DNA from: Bdellovibrionales bacterium
Lineage (GTDB): Bacteria > Pseudomonadota > Alphaproteobacteria > UBA9219
Assembly (NCBI GenBank): GCA_041662785.1
Contig: JBAZRW010000014.1
Span: 1 to 30,918 of the forward strand
Reading direction: 5' to 3'
Length of the DNA stretch: 30,918 nt
The translations under genes and the position numbers were made by a program. The notes under the pieces are model-generated. The model saw only the letters and a list, made by a program, of their open reading frames with translations, was not told the origin of the DNA and made no database searches. How positions within the stretch are numbered: the first letter of the stretch is position 1; each line of letters starts with the position of its first letter. Positions 30,829 to 30,918 of this stretch are shown one piece after another.

Positions 30829-30918
30829 TCATAGCGAGGCCGCCTTCAGGTGGCCACATAAAACAATCACACGCAGTCTGTAGTTCTCGAAGTTCCTGAA
30901 GCCATAGGCGCGGCGCTG
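30829..30918 (-). CDS. Transposase C terminus, probably ISL3 family (cut by window edge)
   Basis: The last 29 codons of a reading frame that enters from the right edge and ends in TGA. The peptide reads QRRAYGFRNFENYRLRVIVL then CGHLKAASL. The AYGFRNFENYRLR segment is typical of the C termini of ISL3-type DDE transposases, as I recall them. The insertion lies directly after tRNA-Thr. The stretch 30790-30815 (GGCTCTACCCC and nearby GGGGCAAGGG) may be the element's left end, but the other end is outside the window. Confidence 0.75.
   Translation of the reverse strand, partial: QRRAYGFRNFENYRLRVIVLCGHLKAASL

Overview
The window reads as chromosomal DNA of an alphaproteobacterium of moderate GC content. 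The signs are the murA-DUF2948-infA block, LolA, a DUF3426 zinc-ribbon protein followed by a CpdR-like receiver, a two-domain Nfu protein, and ribosomal proteins S6 and L9 with long charged tails. Short palindromic repeats of the Neisseria dRS3 type are scattered between genes, which suggests a genome that carries many small repeats. I cannot place it at genus level from sequence alone. No prophage, CRISPR array or plasmid machinery is visible; the only mobile element is the end of an insertion sequence at the right edge.

Layout. Positions 1-3193 are on the minus strand: infA (cut by the edge), DUF2948, murA, a DUF1653 protein, dcd and a 49-residue basic protein. Positions 3339-5264 are on the plus strand: an orphan gene and an NhaD antiporter. 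Positions 5261-10928 are on the minus strand: Nfu, a PH-domain membrane protein, trxB, and a FIST-domain sensor coupled to a hybrid histidine kinase. lolA (plus) and a membrane rhodanese (minus) converge near 11.8 kb. tRNA-Cys and an orphan gene lead to the rpsF-rpsR-rplI operon (14.1-15.6 kb). A repeat-rich gap precedes a free-standing CZB zinc protein and rarA.

Positions 18031-22720 form a tightly packed plus-strand surface-polysaccharide operon: an RmlD-like reductase, an alpha/beta hydrolase, a WecA-like initiating sugar-phosphate transferase, and a membrane WbpM/CapD-like 4,6-dehydratase. galE (minus, 22991-23971) and galU (plus, 28201-29073) supply UDP-sugars nearby. Between them lie a tandem LOG-domain protein and an NT5C1-type 5'-nucleotidase with an apparent frameshift in a C8 tract, then the DUF3426 and CpdR-like genes. 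The right end has two adjacent paralogous genes of an unrecognised family, tRNA-Thr, and the last 29 codons of a transposase.

Most worth a second look: the palindromic repeat inserted in frame inside the WecA-like gene; the tandem-LOG plus 5'-nucleotidase pair and its poly-C tract; the duplicated unknown gene family at 29.2-30.6 kb; and the FIST/histidine kinase pair that resembles NosP/NahK nitric oxide sensing.
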